Shown: positions 54,106-63,908, numbered from the stretch's first letter. The stretch is 64,000 nt of DNA from an uncultured Clostridia bacterium (GCA_949283125.1 CASDRK010000014.1:1-64000), one strand, 5' to 3'. A program made the numbers and translations. Notes: a model not told the origin generated them from the sequence alone.

Positions 54106-55247
54106 AAGCCGTTTTAACCATAATCAAAAAGGAATTCCGTCGGTTTTTCGGCGATAAAAGGCTGATATTCACCACGATTCTGTTGCCGGGCATAGTGCTC
54201 TTTGCAGTGTATTCGGCGCTCGGCGCCGTGTTCGCCAACCTTATGCAGGATACGGCCGTGCCCGCGGCATATGTCCGCAACATGCCCGACAGCATGTCCC
54301 AAAAAATCGGCGCCGTGTTCGACGTGCGCGCTGACGATGTCTCCGATGAAGATGTAAAGTCTATGATATCCGAAGGTGACGTTCAGCTTCTTGTAGTATT
54401 TCCGGAAAATTTCGACGATCTGACCGTCGCCGTCGACGTGCCCGAAGTTTCGGTGTACTACAATTCCGCCGAAACGGCGTCTGCAACGGCATACTCCCTG
54501 ATGGTCGCCCTGCTCGACGCCCATGAGCAGGATATAGCCAACGTGTTCGACATAAACTCCGGCAGCGACGTCTACGATCTTGCCGACGGTTCCGACGTTT
54601 CAATGACCGTGCTGTCCATGGTGGTGCCCATGGTGCTGATAATGCTTTTGCTTTCGGGTTGTGTGGCGGTAGTGCTCGAATCGATAGCGGGGGAGAAGGA
54701 GAGGGGCACCATCGCCACGATACTCGTCACCCCGGTGGGGCGCGGCAAACTTGCCGTGGGCAAGATACTCGCTCTTTCGGTGGTGGCCGTTCTGAGCGGC
54801 ATTTCCAGTTTCATAGGCCTTATCGCGTCGCTCCCCAACCTTCTGGGCGGCATGGATGTCGGCTTCTCGCTCGCCGTCTACGGGGCAGCCGATTACATAG
54901 GACTTTTCCTCGTGGTCATATCCACCGTGCTTGTGCTCGTTTCGCTGCTGGCCATAATTTCGGCGTATGCAAAGTCCGTCAAGGAAGCCAACGGTCTCAT
55001 AGCTCCCGTCATGATAATCGCCGTGATATGCTCCCTCGTGTCAATGTTTGTCACCGCGCCCCCGCTGGGTCTGTATTTCATACCAGTGCTCAACAGCGCG
55101 CTGTGCATATCCGCCATCATGTCGGGCGCGTTCGGCGTCGTTCCCTTCCTCATAACGGCAGGCGTCAACATCGCGTGTACGGCGCTGCTCGCCGTGCTGC
55201 TCGGGGTGATGTTCAATTCCGAAAGGATAATGTTCAACCGTGCGTGA
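54102..55247 (+). CDS. ABC transporter permease, NatB type
   Basis: 381-residue ABC-2 type permease: one N-terminal membrane segment, a large extracellular loop (about 45-180) and five or six C-terminal segments with the typical LESIAGEKERGTIATILVTP motif. With the ATPase it probably exports sodium ions or a small hydrophobic compound. The start overlaps the ATPase stop (ATGA) and follows GGAGGAAAGACG. Confidence 0.88.
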   Translation: MKAVLTIIKKEFRRFFGDKRLIFTTILLPGIVLFAVYSALGAVFANLMQDTAVPAAYVRNMPDSMSQKIGAVFDVRADDVSDEDVKSMISEGDVQLLVVFPENFDDLTVAVDVPEVSVYYNSAETASATAYSLMVALLDAHEQDIANVFDINSGSDVYDLADGSDVSMTVLSMVVPMVLIMLLLSGCVAVVLESIAGEKERGTIATILVTPVGRGKLAVGKILALSVVAVLSGISSFIGLIASLPNLLGGMDVGFSLAVYGAADYIGLFLVVISTVLVLVSLLAIISAYAKSVKEANGLIAPVMIIAVICSLVSMFVTAPPLGLYFIPVLNSALCISAIMSGAFGVVPFLITAGVNIACTALLAVLLGVMFNSERIMFNRA

Positions 55248-55263
55248 CGATAAAAAAGCAAAT

Positions 55264-55300
55264 GCGGCGGGCAACTTTCGTTGCCCGCCGCCCTGCTTTT
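55264..55300 (+). terminator. Intrinsic terminator of the NatAB-type operon
   Basis: A perfect 12-bp stem (55264-55275 with 55280-55291) with a TTTC loop is followed by CCTGCTTTT. Confidence 0.75.
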
Positions 55301-55301
55301 C

Positions 55302-55573
55302 AAAAAAACTGCGCAGCTCTTTTTGCCCGCAAAAGCCGAAGCGTAAACCGCACAGGTAGCTACTGCAAAGCAACCTTATGGCACACCGTCGGGACTGTTT
55401 AGTGCTGCTATATCCCTATCCTGACACGGTTCGCAGTTGACGGTTGCATAAGACCTTGTTATCAACACCCCTTGCGCGGCGCGGCCTTCCACCTTTACGG
55501 TCGGGAAGAGCGTTCGGTCCTGCTGTAGCGGATTGCAGGTTCAGGGCACCGCTATCTCCCCACCTAGCGCAGC
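55302..55573 (-). ncRNA. ffs: Signal recognition particle RNA, large (Bacillus) type
   Basis: RNA scaffold of the SRP, binding Ffh. On the minus strand the Alu region GCTAGGTGGGGAGATAGCGG and CCTGAACCTGCAATCCGCT open the molecule, and the Ffh-binding helix 8 (TCAGG...AGCAGC, 55404-55424) carries a GGGA tetraloop on an ATA/TAT stem. First and last bases pair (CTGCGC with GCGCAG), and seven T follow. The 272-nt length equals the Alu-containing form of spore-forming Firmicutes. The promoter sets the 5-prime end at 55573. Confidence 0.93.
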
Positions 55574-55579
55574 TAAATC

Positions 55580-55608
55580 ATTATATCAAAGCCCGCGCCG
55601 TTTTGCAA
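55580..55608 (-). promoter_or_regulatory. Sigma-A promoter of the SRP RNA
   Basis: On the minus strand TTGCAA (55603-55608), a 17-base spacer and TATAAT (55580-55585). Confidence 0.75.
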
Positions 55609-55635
55609 GTAAATTTAAGCGCGTTTGCAAATAAC

Positions 55636-55664
55636 TTGACTTTTGCCGCGCATTGCCATACAAT
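55636..55664 (+). promoter_or_regulatory. Sigma-A promoter of mrp
   Basis: TTGACT (55636-55641), a 17-base spacer and TACAAT (55659-55664). Divergent from the SRP RNA promoter. Confidence 0.7.
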
Positions 55665-55693
55665 GTATGTGTTCTTTAAAAAAGGAGTTTTTT

Positions 55694-56539
55694 ATGTCGG
55701 AAAATTGCAATCACGACTGCTCTTCCTGCGGCGAAAACTGCGCTTCGCGCGACCCTAAAAGCTTTCTGAAGTCGCCGCATAAACTGAGCAGGATAGGTAA
55801 AGTCATCGCCGTAGTCTCCGGCAAGGGTGGAGTGGGCAAGTCCATGACCAGCGCGCTTCTCGCCTGCGCCGCGCAGAAGTCGGGCTTCAATGCGGCGATA
55901 ATGGACGCCGATATAACCGGCCCGTCCATTCCTAAAATGTTCGGCATACACGAACATGCCATGGGCAGCGACGCTGGCATACTGCCCGTTCTCTCCGCCC
56001 GCGGCATGCAGATAATGTCCATGAACGTGCTTTTGAACAACGAAGAAGATCCCGTCGTCTGGCGCGGCGCGCTCATCTCCGGCACCGTGCAGCAGTTCTG
56101 GACGGACGTGATCTGGGCCGACGTGGACTATATGTTTATCGATATGCCGCCCGGAACGGGCGATGTGCCGCTGACCATATTCCAGAGCATTCCGCTCGAC
56201 GGCATAGTCATCGTAACCACCCCGCAGGATCTGGTGGGCATGATAGTGAAGAAGGCCGTAAACATGGCCGACATGATGAACGTGCCCATACTCGGCATAG
56301 CCGAAAACATGAGCTATATCACCTGTCCGGACTGCGGCCGGAACATCTCCGTGTTCGGCGAGAGCAAGGTCGACGCCATCGCTCTGGAGCACGGCATAAC
56401 AAATGTTGTCAAAGTGCCCATCGATTTGTCCCTTACGCAGGCCGCCGACGGCGGAAGGATAGAGGAGTTCGACCACAATTATTACGAAGGTTTCTTCGCC
56501 AAGATAGCCGAACGGCTCAAGGACAAGCGGGATAGCTGA
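55694..56539 (+). CDS. mrp: Mrp/NBP35 family iron-sulfur carrier ATPase
   Basis: P-loop protein that holds and transfers [4Fe-4S] clusters. 281 residues: a cysteine-rich N-terminus (CNHDCSSCGENC), the deviant Walker A SGKGGVGKSM, DADITGPSIPKM, the DMPPGTGDVPL switch, and the CPDC pair (ITCPDCGR) that binds the bridging cluster in the dimer. ATG 55694 follows AAAAAGGAG. Single-gene unit. Confidence 0.92.
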   Translation: MSENCNHDCSSCGENCASRDPKSFLKSPHKLSRIGKVIAVVSGKGGVGKSMTSALLACAAQKSGFNAAIMDADITGPSIPKMFGIHEHAMGSDAGILPVLSARGMQIMSMNVLLNNEEDPVVWRGALISGTVQQFWTDVIWADVDYMFIDMPPGTGDVPLTIFQSIPLDGIVIVTTPQDLVGMIVKKAVNMADMMNVPILGIAENMSYITCPDCGRNISVFGESKVDAIALEHGITNVVKVPIDLSLTQAADGGRIEEFDHNYYEGFFAKIAERLKDKRDS

Positions 56540-56561
56540 TCGACGCAATATGAATTTTTAC

Positions 56562-56592
56562 GGCCCGTCGCGGATTTCCGCGACGGGCCTTC
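56562..56592 (+). terminator. Probable terminator of mrp
   Basis: A perfect 12-bp stem (56562-56573 with 56578-56589) with an ATTT loop is followed by TTCTG, a weak tail. Confidence 0.5.
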
Positions 56593-56695
56593 TGAATGAA
56601 AAAGTCCGCTTGCAAGCGAGTTGTCGTCGCGCAAACCGGATGAAATCGGCTATGCCCGGGCTCTGCGCAAACCCGTCGCTTTTATTACTGCCGCG

Positions 56696-57424
56696 TCATT
56701 GTCGTTTTTCGGGCAGAAATTTCCAGTATCTTACGGGCATGTAGCCCTTCATCTGTCTTTCATGCGGGCGCTCGTTTATGTTCACCGACTTATAATACAG
56801 CTTCCACAGCTCCTCGAATGTCTGTTCGTATTCCGAAAGATACACGTCTGCGCCGTCGGCATGGCATACCACTATCTCGCGGCCGTCGTACATGGCTGCA
56901 ATCTTTCTCTTTACGTCGTGTATCACGAACCGCTGATTTTTGAGCCGTTCGGCAAAGTGCGGGGCGATGAGGTCTGTTATGTCGTTGTCGGGAGAGAAGG
57001 GGGCGTACAGCACGCCCCTGTCGTTTTCCATGAACCGCAAAAAGCCCTTCATCCGGTGCAGTTCGCCCGTTACCTTCGAGCGCAGATCCTCCATCTCCAG
57101 CACCGCCGGTATGTTTGTCATTGCCCGCACCGGGCCGCGGCGTCCGATTATCAGCCTTATATATTCCAGCGCGGTCTGCTCTCCGGCGCAGTCTGCCGAG
57201 CGCAGCGCCAGCGCTATGTCGTTCAGCGCCGCGCCGTCGTATTGCGCTATCTTTCTCTTTACTCTGTCCGCCTTTTCGCCGTCTGCGGCGACCTCTTTTA
57301 CGGCGCTGTCCAGCGACAGCTGCACGTCTCTTCGGCAGGTCACGATGCTTTCCCTGTCCGCAAAACATTCAAAAACGGCGGTATAAAAGCACTCCTCGCT
57401 GCCGTCAGTCAGATAATACGTCAT
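56696..57424 (-). CDS. DUF4130 (TIGR03915) protein linked to DNA repair radical SAM enzymes
   Basis: 242 residues with the family start YLTDGSEECFYTAVFECF and a middle region LHRMKGFLRFMENDRGVLYAPFSPDNDI, ending in a helical PVRYWKFLPEK. This family is found beside, or fused to, family 4-like uracil-DNA glycosylases and the radical SAM protein encoded just upstream. Here it is a separate gene that overlaps the radical SAM stop by four bases (ATGA). No glycosylase domain is in this protein. Biochemical function unknown; a DNA-lesion role is inferred from context. Confidence 0.78.
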   Translation of the reverse strand: MTYYLTDGSEECFYTAVFECFADRESIVTCRRDVQLSLDSAVKEVAADGEKADRVKRKIAQYDGAALNDIALALRSADCAGEQTALEYIRLIIGRRGPVRAMTNIPAVLEMEDLRSKVTGELHRMKGFLRFMENDRGVLYAPFSPDNDITDLIAPHFAERLKNQRFVIHDVKRKIAAMYDGREIVVCHADGADVYLSEYEQTFEELWKLYYKSVNINERPHERQMKGYMPVRYWKFLPEKRQ

Positions 57425-58680
57425 AGTTCACCCGTCAGGGCCGCACAGGCCTCCTGTCCGGTCGAAAACATGCTCAGCTGTTCGTTCCCGTCCGGTCGGC
57501 CGCACAGCGCCAGCGAAGCCTTTATCATTTTTTCGCCTTGTGCGCCGTAAAACCTGCCGTTGCACGTTATAAAGTGCTTTGCCCTCTTGAGTATTATGCG
57601 CATTTTTTTAAGATTATCGAAGTCGAGCCGCGAAAATCTCCGCGCTTCGGTTATCCTGTAGGCCCCCCGCGCGCCTATGCCTGGCACTCGCAGCAACATT
57701 TCAAGCGGCGCTTTGTTTATCTCTACGGGGAAGAGGTGCATGTTCTTCAGCGCCCACGCGCATTTCGGGTCGTACTCTGCCGAAAGATTTTCGTCTTCGC
57801 CGCACAGTTCTTCCACGTCGAATCCGTAAAAGCGCAGCAGCCAGTCTGCCTGATACAGTCTGTGTTCGCGCAGCAGTCCGGCGCCCTTTTCGGGCAACAG
57901 CGGGCTTCTGACGACGGGGATGTACGAAGAGTAGTACACGCGTTTGAGTCCGAGGCTGCGGTAAAGCGACCGGGTCAGCTTGAGTATCTTTCCGTCGCTC
58001 TCCGGCGATGCGCCTATTATCATCTGCGTCGTCTGTCCGGCCGGGATGGCGCGCGCCGCGCGCTTTACCCTGTTTTCTCTGTCGTAAAGAGTGGCGGCAT
58101 ACAGCTTTTTCATTGGCGCCAGCAGGCTGTCCTTTGTCTTCTGCGGCGCGAGCAGTTTAAGCGACCTCTCGCTCGGCAGCTCAATGTTGTAGCTCATTCT
58201 GTCTGCAAGCTTTGCGGCGCGCAGGCAGAGCGCTTCGTCGGCGTGCGGAATGCCTTTCAGGTGTATGTAGCCGTTAAAATTGTACTGCCTTCGCAGCATC
58301 GAAACCGTGCGCGTCAGCAATTCCATAGTGGTGTTGGGATCTTTGAACACTGCGGAGGACAGAAACAGCCCTTCTATATAATTTCGCTTATAAAAATTAA
58401 TCGTCAGCTCGCAGATCTCCTCCGGAGTGACGAATGCGCGCCGCACGTCCGCGCTCGCCCTGTTCGGGCAGTATTCGCAGTCGTAAATGCAGTCGTTGCT
58501 CATAAGTATCTTCAAAAGGGAAATACATCTTCCGTCAGGGGTAAAGGAGTGGCATATTCCCCCGACGGAAGCATTTCCGATCCCCCCGCCCCGGTTCACC
58601 CGTTCAGAGCCGGACGAGGAGCAGGATACGTCATATTTTGCGCTTTCTGTAAGAATTTCCAGTCTTTCTGCGTCCAACAT
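57421..58680 (-). CDS. Putative DNA modification/repair radical SAM protein (TIGR03916 type)
   Basis: 419 residues. The radical SAM cluster is CIYDCEYC (Cx3Cx2C) near residue 70, in a TIM-barrel-like core with YIHLKGIPHADE and NIELPSERSL. Near residues 345-365 PLEMLLRVPGIGARGAYRI is a helix-hairpin-helix DNA-binding motif. The combination fits a nucleic-acid-acting radical enzyme. ATG 58680 follows AGAGGA; the open frame continues upstream through the leader but a consensus promoter lies there. Translationally coupled to the DUF4130 gene. Confidence 0.82.
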   Translation of the reverse strand: MLDAERLEILTESAKYDVSCSSSGSERVNRGGGIGNASVGGICHSFTPDGRCISLLKILMSNDCIYDCEYCPNRASADVRRAFVTPEEICELTINFYKRNYIEGLFLSSAVFKDPNTTMELLTRTVSMLRRQYNFNGYIHLKGIPHADEALCLRAAKLADRMSYNIELPSERSLKLLAPQKTKDSLLAPMKKLYAATLYDRENRVKRAARAIPAGQTTQMIIGASPESDGKILKLTRSLYRSLGLKRVYYSSYIPVVRSPLLPEKGAGLLREHRLYQADWLLRFYGFDVEELCGEDENLSAEYDPKCAWALKNMHLFPVEINKAPLEMLLRVPGIGARGAYRITEARRFSRLDFDNLKKMRIILKRAKHFITCNGRFYGAQGEKMIKASLALCGRPDGNEQLSMFSTGQEACAALTGEL

Positions 58681-58815
58681 AACGGTCCTCTTTTGTCTGC
58701 GGCTGCGCGGTGCGGCATAAAACCCGAAAACCGTACCCTTCGCGGCCGGCGGCAAATGTCGCCCGCGGCCGTAAAAACCCGAAAAGCCGCATCGCGAACA
58801 TTTGTTTGTGTATGT

Positions 58816-58844
58816 ATTATAGCGCCGTTGCACCGCATTGTCAA
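58816..58844 (-). promoter_or_regulatory. Consensus sigma-A promoter of the radical SAM operon
   Basis: TTGACA (58839-58844), a 17-base spacer and TATAAT (58816-58821), both perfect. The leader is about 130 bases with GC-rich hairpins but no known riboswitch. Confidence 0.8.
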
Positions 58845-58906
58845 GCGGGTGCGGCCGATTTTTTATAAAAAAATATAAACTTTCACAAATATTTCATTGT
58901 CGGCTA

Positions 58907-58934
58907 TTTACCTTTACACAAATATGGTTATAAT
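58907..58934 (+). promoter_or_regulatory. Sigma-A promoter of the two-component operon
   Basis: TTTACC (58907-58912), a 16-base spacer and TATAAT (58929-58934). Confidence 0.55.
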
Positions 58935-58977
58935 TTAAGTGAGTACAAGATGTAATAAATTTCCAAAGGAGGCCAAA

Positions 58978-59649
58978 GTGAAAGTACTTATCGTCGACGA
59001 CGAGGAAATGATCCGCAATGTTTTGAAGGAGTATGTGGAGTTTGAAGGCAACGAAGCATACGAAGCCGCCGACGGCATGGAGGCCGTCAGGCTTTGTCGC
59101 GACAACGACTACGACATGATCCTCATGGACGTGATGATGCCCAAGCTCGACGGCTTTTCGGCCGTAAAAGAAATTAAAAAACTTAAGGACGTTCCCGTGA
59201 TAATGCTTTCGGCGCGCGGGGAGGAGTACGACAAGTTGTTCGGATTCGAGATAGGCGTCGACGACTACGTCACCAAGCCGTTCTCGCCCAAAGAGGTGAT
59301 GGCGCGCATAAACGCCGTCACAAAGCGTCGCTCCGCCGCTGCGGGACAGTCCGAACCGGACGTGTACAAATTTGAAGGTCTGACCGTGGATATGGTCGGC
59401 AGGAACGTCTACGTGGACGGGGAAAAGGCCGAACTTACGCCCAAAGAATATGAAATACTGTTCTACTTCATAAAGAACAAGGGCATAGCCCTTACGCGCG
59501 AAAAACTGCTCTACGATGTGTGGGGATTCGACTTCTACGGCGACGACCGCACCGTTGACACGCACATAAAAATGCTGCGCGCCAATCTGAAGCAGTACCG
59601 CAAATTCATCGTCACTCTGCGAGGGCTCGGTTACAAATTTGAAGCGTGA
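58978..59649 (+). CDS. OmpR-family response regulator
   Basis: 223 residues: receiver domain 1-115 (acidic pair in IVDDEE, phosphoacceptor D51 in LMDVMMP, Lys in VTKPF) and a winged-helix output domain (ELTPKEYEILFYF...RTVDTHIKMLRANL). It starts with GTG at 58978, 5 bases after AAAGGAGG. The sensor gene overlaps its 3-prime end. Targets are not evident. Confidence 0.92.
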   Translation: MKVLIVDDEEMIRNVLKEYVEFEGNEAYEAADGMEAVRLCRDNDYDMILMDVMMPKLDGFSAVKEIKKLKDVPVIMLSARGEEYDKLFGFEIGVDDYVTKPFSPKEVMARINAVTKRRSAAAGQSEPDVYKFEGLTVDMVGRNVYVDGEKAELTPKEYEILFYFIKNKGIALTREKLLYDVWGFDFYGDDRTVDTHIKMLRANLKQYRKFIVTLRGLGYKFEA

Positions 59650-61069
59650 TCTTCCGTTAAAAAAAATCAAGAGCATGCAGGTGCTGCTCTGGCGGTACTT
59701 TGCAATTTTCACCGTGCTCGTTATAGCTGCCGTGGCACTGGTGTGTTTCAGCGTGCTCGGCAATGCCTATTCCGCGCAGGCCCGCGACCGTATCTCCACT
59801 ATAGGCACGGGCCTCAGCGTGCTTATAGACGGAAAGACTTCGCAGTTCACCGGCGAGGTCAGCGGTGAGATGGGGCGCTACGCGTTTACCGACGGCGTAA
59901 ACGTATATCTGATAGACGAGCGCGGCAGCGCGGATATATACACGGGCGCGCTTCCCTCCGACTGGACGGACATAGTCGGAGCGATGAATTCGGCCGTGGA
60001 CGGATGGACGCAGGGCAGAGCCGTCGTTTATGGTTCGTCGTCCATGCTCAACTATGTCTCCTGCGTAACGTTCAATCAGTCCGAACACTACCTGCTCGTG
60101 CGCTATCCCATGCACGTCGTAAACGAATCCGTGCGCACCATGCAGATATACATCGTAATCATAGCCGCCGTGGCCATAGTCCTTTCGTTTGTCGTGTCCT
60201 ATATGCTCGCGCAGCGCATTTCCCGCCCCATACGCAACATATCCGATACGGCCACGCGCATGGCCAAGGGCGATTACAGCGTGCAGTTTGCTTCGGCCGA
60301 GTTCGAGGAGATCGCCAGCCTGTCCGAAAGCCTGAACTATGCCAAGGATGAAATAAAAAAGAGCGACGATTTCCAAAGGGAGCTGCTGGCAAACGTCTCG
60401 CACGATCTTCGCACGCCCCTCACAATGATAAAGGCGTATGCGTCCATGGTGCGGGAGATCTCCGGCGACGATCCCGCCAAGCGCGAAAAACATCTGCAGG
60501 TGATAATAGACGAAGCCGACAGGCTCACCGGTCTCGTAAACGACATACTCAACGCCTCAAAGGTGAGCGCGGGATTGTCCGAGCTGAACAAAAAGGTGTT
60601 CAACCTCACCGAATTTATCTACGGCATAATGAATAAGTTCGATTATCTGCAGGAAACTTCGGGTTACAAATTTTTTGTGGATATCGATCCCGACCTGTAC
60701 ACCGTCGCCGACGAGGAGAAGATATATCAGGTCATCTACAACCTTGTATCAAACGCCGTCAACTACACGGGCGCGGACAAATGCGTTTACGTCTCTTTGA
60801 AGGACTGTCCTCAGACAAGCAGGATAAAGTTTGCCGTGCGCGATACGGGCAAGGGCATCTCCGATGAGGAAAAGCAGCATATCTGGGACAGATATTACCG
60901 CTCCAAGGACGCTCATGCCCGTCCCGTAAAGGGTACGGGGCTGGGGCTCAACATAGTAAAGATCATTCTTCAGGCGCACAATTTCGATTTCGGCGTAAAC
61001 TCCGCGAAGGGCGAAGGCTCCACGTTCTATGTCGACTTCCCCGAAGTTTCGTCCACGCCGGCAAGGTAA
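59639..61069 (+). CDS. Sensor histidine kinase
   Basis: 476 residues from TTG 59639, or 464 from ATG 59675; the TTG start overlaps the regulator stop and has no separate ribosome site. Membrane segments at about 15-40 and 168-190 enclose an extracellular sensor domain; then HAMP (190-243), the phosphoacceptor H255 in NVSHDLRTPL, and the ATPase domain with NLVSNAVNYTG, DTGKGI and GTGLGLNIVK. The signal is unknown. Confidence 0.92.
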   Translation: MKRDLPLKKIKSMQVLLWRYFAIFTVLVIAAVALVCFSVLGNAYSAQARDRISTIGTGLSVLIDGKTSQFTGEVSGEMGRYAFTDGVNVYLIDERGSADIYTGALPSDWTDIVGAMNSAVDGWTQGRAVVYGSSSMLNYVSCVTFNQSEHYLLVRYPMHVVNESVRTMQIYIVIIAAVAIVLSFVVSYMLAQRISRPIRNISDTATRMAKGDYSVQFASAEFEEIASLSESLNYAKDEIKKSDDFQRELLANVSHDLRTPLTMIKAYASMVREISGDDPAKREKHLQVIIDEADRLTGLVNDILNASKVSAGLSELNKKVFNLTEFIYGIMNKFDYLQETSGYKFFVDIDPDLYTVADEEKIYQVIYNLVSNAVNYTGADKCVYVSLKDCPQTSRIKFAVRDTGKGISDEEKQHIWDRYYRSKDAHARPVKGTGLGLNIVKIILQAHNFDFGVNSAKGEGSTFYVDFPEVSSTPAR

Positions 61070-61089
61070 AATCATGCGTTTTTTGTTCG

Positions 61090-61120
61090 GCCGCCCGCAC
61101 AGCGGGCGGCTTTAAGTTTG
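61090..61120 (+). terminator. Intrinsic terminator of the two-component operon
   Basis: A 9-bp stem (61090-61098 with 61102-61110) with an ACA loop is followed by TTTAAGTTT. Confidence 0.6.
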
Positions 61121-61146
61121 CTTTAATCGCGATGTGGTGATATAAT
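61118..61146 (+). promoter_or_regulatory. Promoter giving a leaderless tcdA mRNA
   Basis: TTGCTT (61118-61123), a 17-base spacer and TATAAT (61141-61146). The predicted first base is 61153, the A of the start codon; no ribosome site exists. The -35 overlaps the tail of the preceding terminator. Confidence 0.65.
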
Positions 61147-61152
61147 TATGGC

Positions 61153-61875
61153 ATGGACAGAGCATTTTTACGCACGGCGTCTCTTCTCGGCGAAGCTGCC
61201 GTACAAAAACTTGCCGCATGCCGCGTTGCCGTGTTCGGCCTCGGCGGGGTCGGCGGATATTGTCTCGAAGCTCTCGCCCGCAGCGGCGTGGGCGCGTTCG
61301 ATCTCGTGGACGGAGACTCTGTGGACGTCACCAACGTCAACAGGCAGATACTTGCGCTGCGCTCCACGGTCGGGCGGCCCAAGGCGGAGGTGGCCGCCGA
61401 ACGCGTGCGCGATATAAATCCCGCCGCGCAGGTCAATATATTCAATGTGTTCTATACCGACGAAGTCGCGTCGTTATTTGATTTTTCGCGTTACGACTAC
61501 GTCGTGGACGCGGTGGACTGCGTGGCGGCAAAGGTCTCGCTCGCCCTGCGCTCGCAGGAGGCGGGCGTGCCGGCCATATCCTGCATGGGCGCGGGCAACA
61601 AACTCGACGCGTCCGCGTTCAGGGTCGCGGACATATACAAAACGTCGGTCTGTCCGCTTGCGCGGGTCATGCGCTCCCTGCTGAAAAAGGCAGGCGTCCG
61701 CTCGCTGAAAACGGTCTTTTCGGACGAACTTCCCCGACGGACGGAGGATGCGTGCGCGGCCGGTTCTTCAATCCGCCCTGCTCCGGCAAGCTGTGCATTC
61801 GTGCCGTCCGTCGCCGGTCTGATAATGGCGGGAGAGGTCATAAAGGAGCTCGTCTCGGGCGCGTGCGGGTCATGA
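61153..61875 (+). CDS. tcdA: tRNA threonylcarbamoyladenosine dehydratase (ThiF/E1 family)
   Basis: Cyclises t6A37 in tRNAs reading ANN codons, using ATP. 240 residues with the nucleotide motif VFGLGGVGGYCLEALARSGVG, DGDSVDVTNVNRQ, DAVDCVAAK and the catalytic-cysteine region (SCMGAGNKLDASAF). The size and MDRAFLRTASLLGEAAVQKL start match TcdA/CsdL rather than MoeB or ThiF. Predicted leaderless. Confidence 0.88.
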   Translation: MDRAFLRTASLLGEAAVQKLAACRVAVFGLGGVGGYCLEALARSGVGAFDLVDGDSVDVTNVNRQILALRSTVGRPKAEVAAERVRDINPAAQVNIFNVFYTDEVASLFDFSRYDYVVDAVDCVAAKVSLALRSQEAGVPAISCMGAGNKLDASAFRVADIYKTSVCPLARVMRSLLKKAGVRSLKTVFSDELPRRTEDACAAGSSIRPAPASCAFVPSVAGLIMAGEVIKELVSGACGS

Positions 61876-61940
61876 CGCTCCGGCGCTTGACATTGCGGCG
61901 AGCCAGGGTGTATAATACTTAAAAACATTTGTTTAAAGAT

Positions 61941-63908
61941 ATGCAATTCAAGTTACATTCAAAATTCAGTCCCACGGGCGACCAGCCTCAGGCCATAGAA
62001 AAGCTTACCGAAGGCGTGCTGGACGGCATCCGCACGCAGGTGCTTGTCGGGGTCACGGGGTCGGGCAAGACGTTCACCATGGCCAACGTCATAAAAAACG
62101 TTAATCGTCCCACGCTCGTCATAGCGCACAACAAGACGCTTGCGGCGCAGCTGTGCAATGAGTTCAAGGAATTCTTCCCCGAAAACAGGGTGGAGTACTT
62201 TGTGTCGTATTACGACTATTACCAGCCGGAAAGCTACATCCCTTCCACCGATACCTATATCGAGAAGGACATGAGCCTTAACGACGAGATAGACAAGCTG
62301 CGCAATTCGGCCACGAGTTCGCTCGGGGAGCGCGACGACGTGATAGTTGTGGCGTCGGTGTCGTGCATATACGGTCTGGGCGCGCCTGAAGAGTATTTCC
62401 GCCTGGCCATATCGCTGCGGCCGGGAGATCGTCTGGAGAGGGACGAGCTTATCAGGCGGCTGGTGGAGATACAGTATCAGCGCAGGGACATAGATTTTCA
62501 GCGCTCATCTTTCCGCGTGCGCGGCGACATAGTGGAGATCTTCCCCGCATCCAATTCCGAAATAGCCATACGCGTAGAATTTTTCGGCGACGAGATAGAC
62601 AGGATATGCGAGGAGGAAGCGCTCACCGGCACGGTGGTTTCCGAGCTTAAGCACGTGCTCATTTTTCCGGCCAGTCAGTATGCCGTCGGCGGCGACAAGA
62701 TGCAAAACGCCCTGTCGATGATAGAGCGCGACATGCGCGACGAAGTGAAGGCCTTCCGCGACGGCGGCAAACTGCTTGAAGCTCAGCGGCTGGAACAGCG
62801 CACGACTTACGATCTCGAAATGATGCGCGAGATAGGCTATTGCTCTGGCATAGAAAATTATTCCCGATATTTCGACGGCAGACAGCCGGGCGAGCCGTCG
62901 TTCACGCTGCTCGACTATTTTCCCAAAAACAATTTCCTCGTGTTCATAGACGAGAGCCACATGACCATTCCGCAGATACGCGCAATGTATCACGGCGACC
63001 GCTCGCGCAAGGACAACCTCGTCGCCTACGGGTTCCGCCTGAAGTCGGCATACGACAACAGGCCGCTCACCTTCGAGGAGTTTGACGGGCGCATCCCGCA
63101 GCTCATATGCGTGTCGGCCACGCCCGCGCCTTACGAGCTCGGGGAGGCGGGTCAGGTGGTCGAACAGCTCATCCGCCCCACGGGACTTTTGGATCCGCTC
63201 GTGGAAGTGCGTCCCACAAAGGGGCAGATAGACGACCTGCTCGGCGAGATAAACAAGGTGCTCGCCTCGCAGGGCAGGGTGCTGGTGACGACGATGACGA
63301 AAAAGATGGCCGAAAGTCTGACCGACTATCTGAAAGAGCACGGCCTGAAAGTGCGCTATATGCACTCCGACATTGACGCGCTCGAGCGCATAGACATAAT
63401 AAACGGACTGCGCGAGGGCGAGTTCGATATCCTGTGCGGCATCAACCTGCTGCGCGAGGGGCTCGACCTGCCCGAAGTTAAACTTGTTGCCATTCTCGAC
63501 GCGGACAAGGAGGGGTTTTTGAGGAGTGAAACTTCGCTCGTGCAGACCATCGGCCGCGCGGCGCGCAATGCCGAAGGCCGCGTCATCATGTATGCCGACG
63601 AGATCACAGGCAGCATGAGGAGGGCGATAGACGAAACCGTCCGCCGCCGCGCCGTGCAGGACGCATACAACAAGCAGCATGGAATAATTCCCAAAACAAT
63701 AATCAAGGACGTAAAAATAGACCTTGGCATAACGACAAAGAAGAAGGCGGGCGACGACGTTAAGCTGCAGGATATCCCCGCGGAAATAGAAAAGCTGAAG
63801 GCGTTGATGAAAGTTGCGTCCGCACAGCTCGATTTTGAGCGGGCTATAGAGATACGCGACGCCATCTCACAGCTTAAAAAGAGGATGATGCAGGCCAAAA
63901 AATCATAA
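61941..63908 (+). CDS. uvrB: Excinuclease ABC subunit B
   Basis: Nucleotide excision repair helicase-like subunit, 655 residues: Walker [11 protein letters not shown] (38-47), the beta hairpin [16 protein letters not shown] in FIDESHMT, helicase motifs including TNGLREG-like [27 protein letters not shown], and the C-terminal UVR motif ([22 protein letters not shown]) that binds UvrC. ATG 61941 matches the family start; a TTG four codons earlier is possible. TATAAT at about 61912 and a 20-base leader precede it. uvrA follows. Confidence 0.96.
   Translation: MQFKLHSKFSPTGDQPQAIEKLTEGVLDGIRTQVLVGVTGSGKTFTMANVIKNVNRPTLVIAHNKTLAAQLCNEFKEFFPENRVEYFVSYYDYYQPESYIPSTDTYIEKDMSLNDEIDKLRNSATSSLGERDDVIVVASVSCIYGLGAPEEYFRLAISLRPGDRLERDELIRRLVEIQYQRRDIDFQRSSFRVRGDIVEIFPASNSEIAIRVEFFGDEIDRICEEEALTGTVVSELKHVLIFPASQYAVGGDKMQNALSMIERDMRDEVKAFRDGGKLLEAQRLEQRTTYDLEMMREIGYCSGIENYSRYFDGRQPGEPSFTLLDYFPKNNFLVFIDESHMTIPQIRAMYHGDRSRKDNLVAYGFRLKSAYDNRPLTFEEFDGRIPQLICVSATPAPYELGEAGQVVEQLIRPTGLLDPLVEVRPTKGQIDDLLGEINKVLASQGRVLVTTMTKKMAESLTDYLKEHGLKVRYMHSDIDALERIDIINGLREGEFDILCGINLLREGLDLPEVKLVAILDADKEGFLRSETSLVQTIGRAARNAEGRVIMYADEITGSMRRAIDETVRRRAVQDAYNKQHGIIPKTIIKDVKIDLGITTKKKAGDDVKLQDIPAEIEKLKALMKVASAQLDFERAIEIRDAISQLKKRMMQAKKS

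Noticed and set aside
55253-55580. Possible tmRNA or T-box between the NatAB-type genes and mrp
   Set aside because: The minus strand shows the SRP RNA Alu and helix 8 signatures and the right length.
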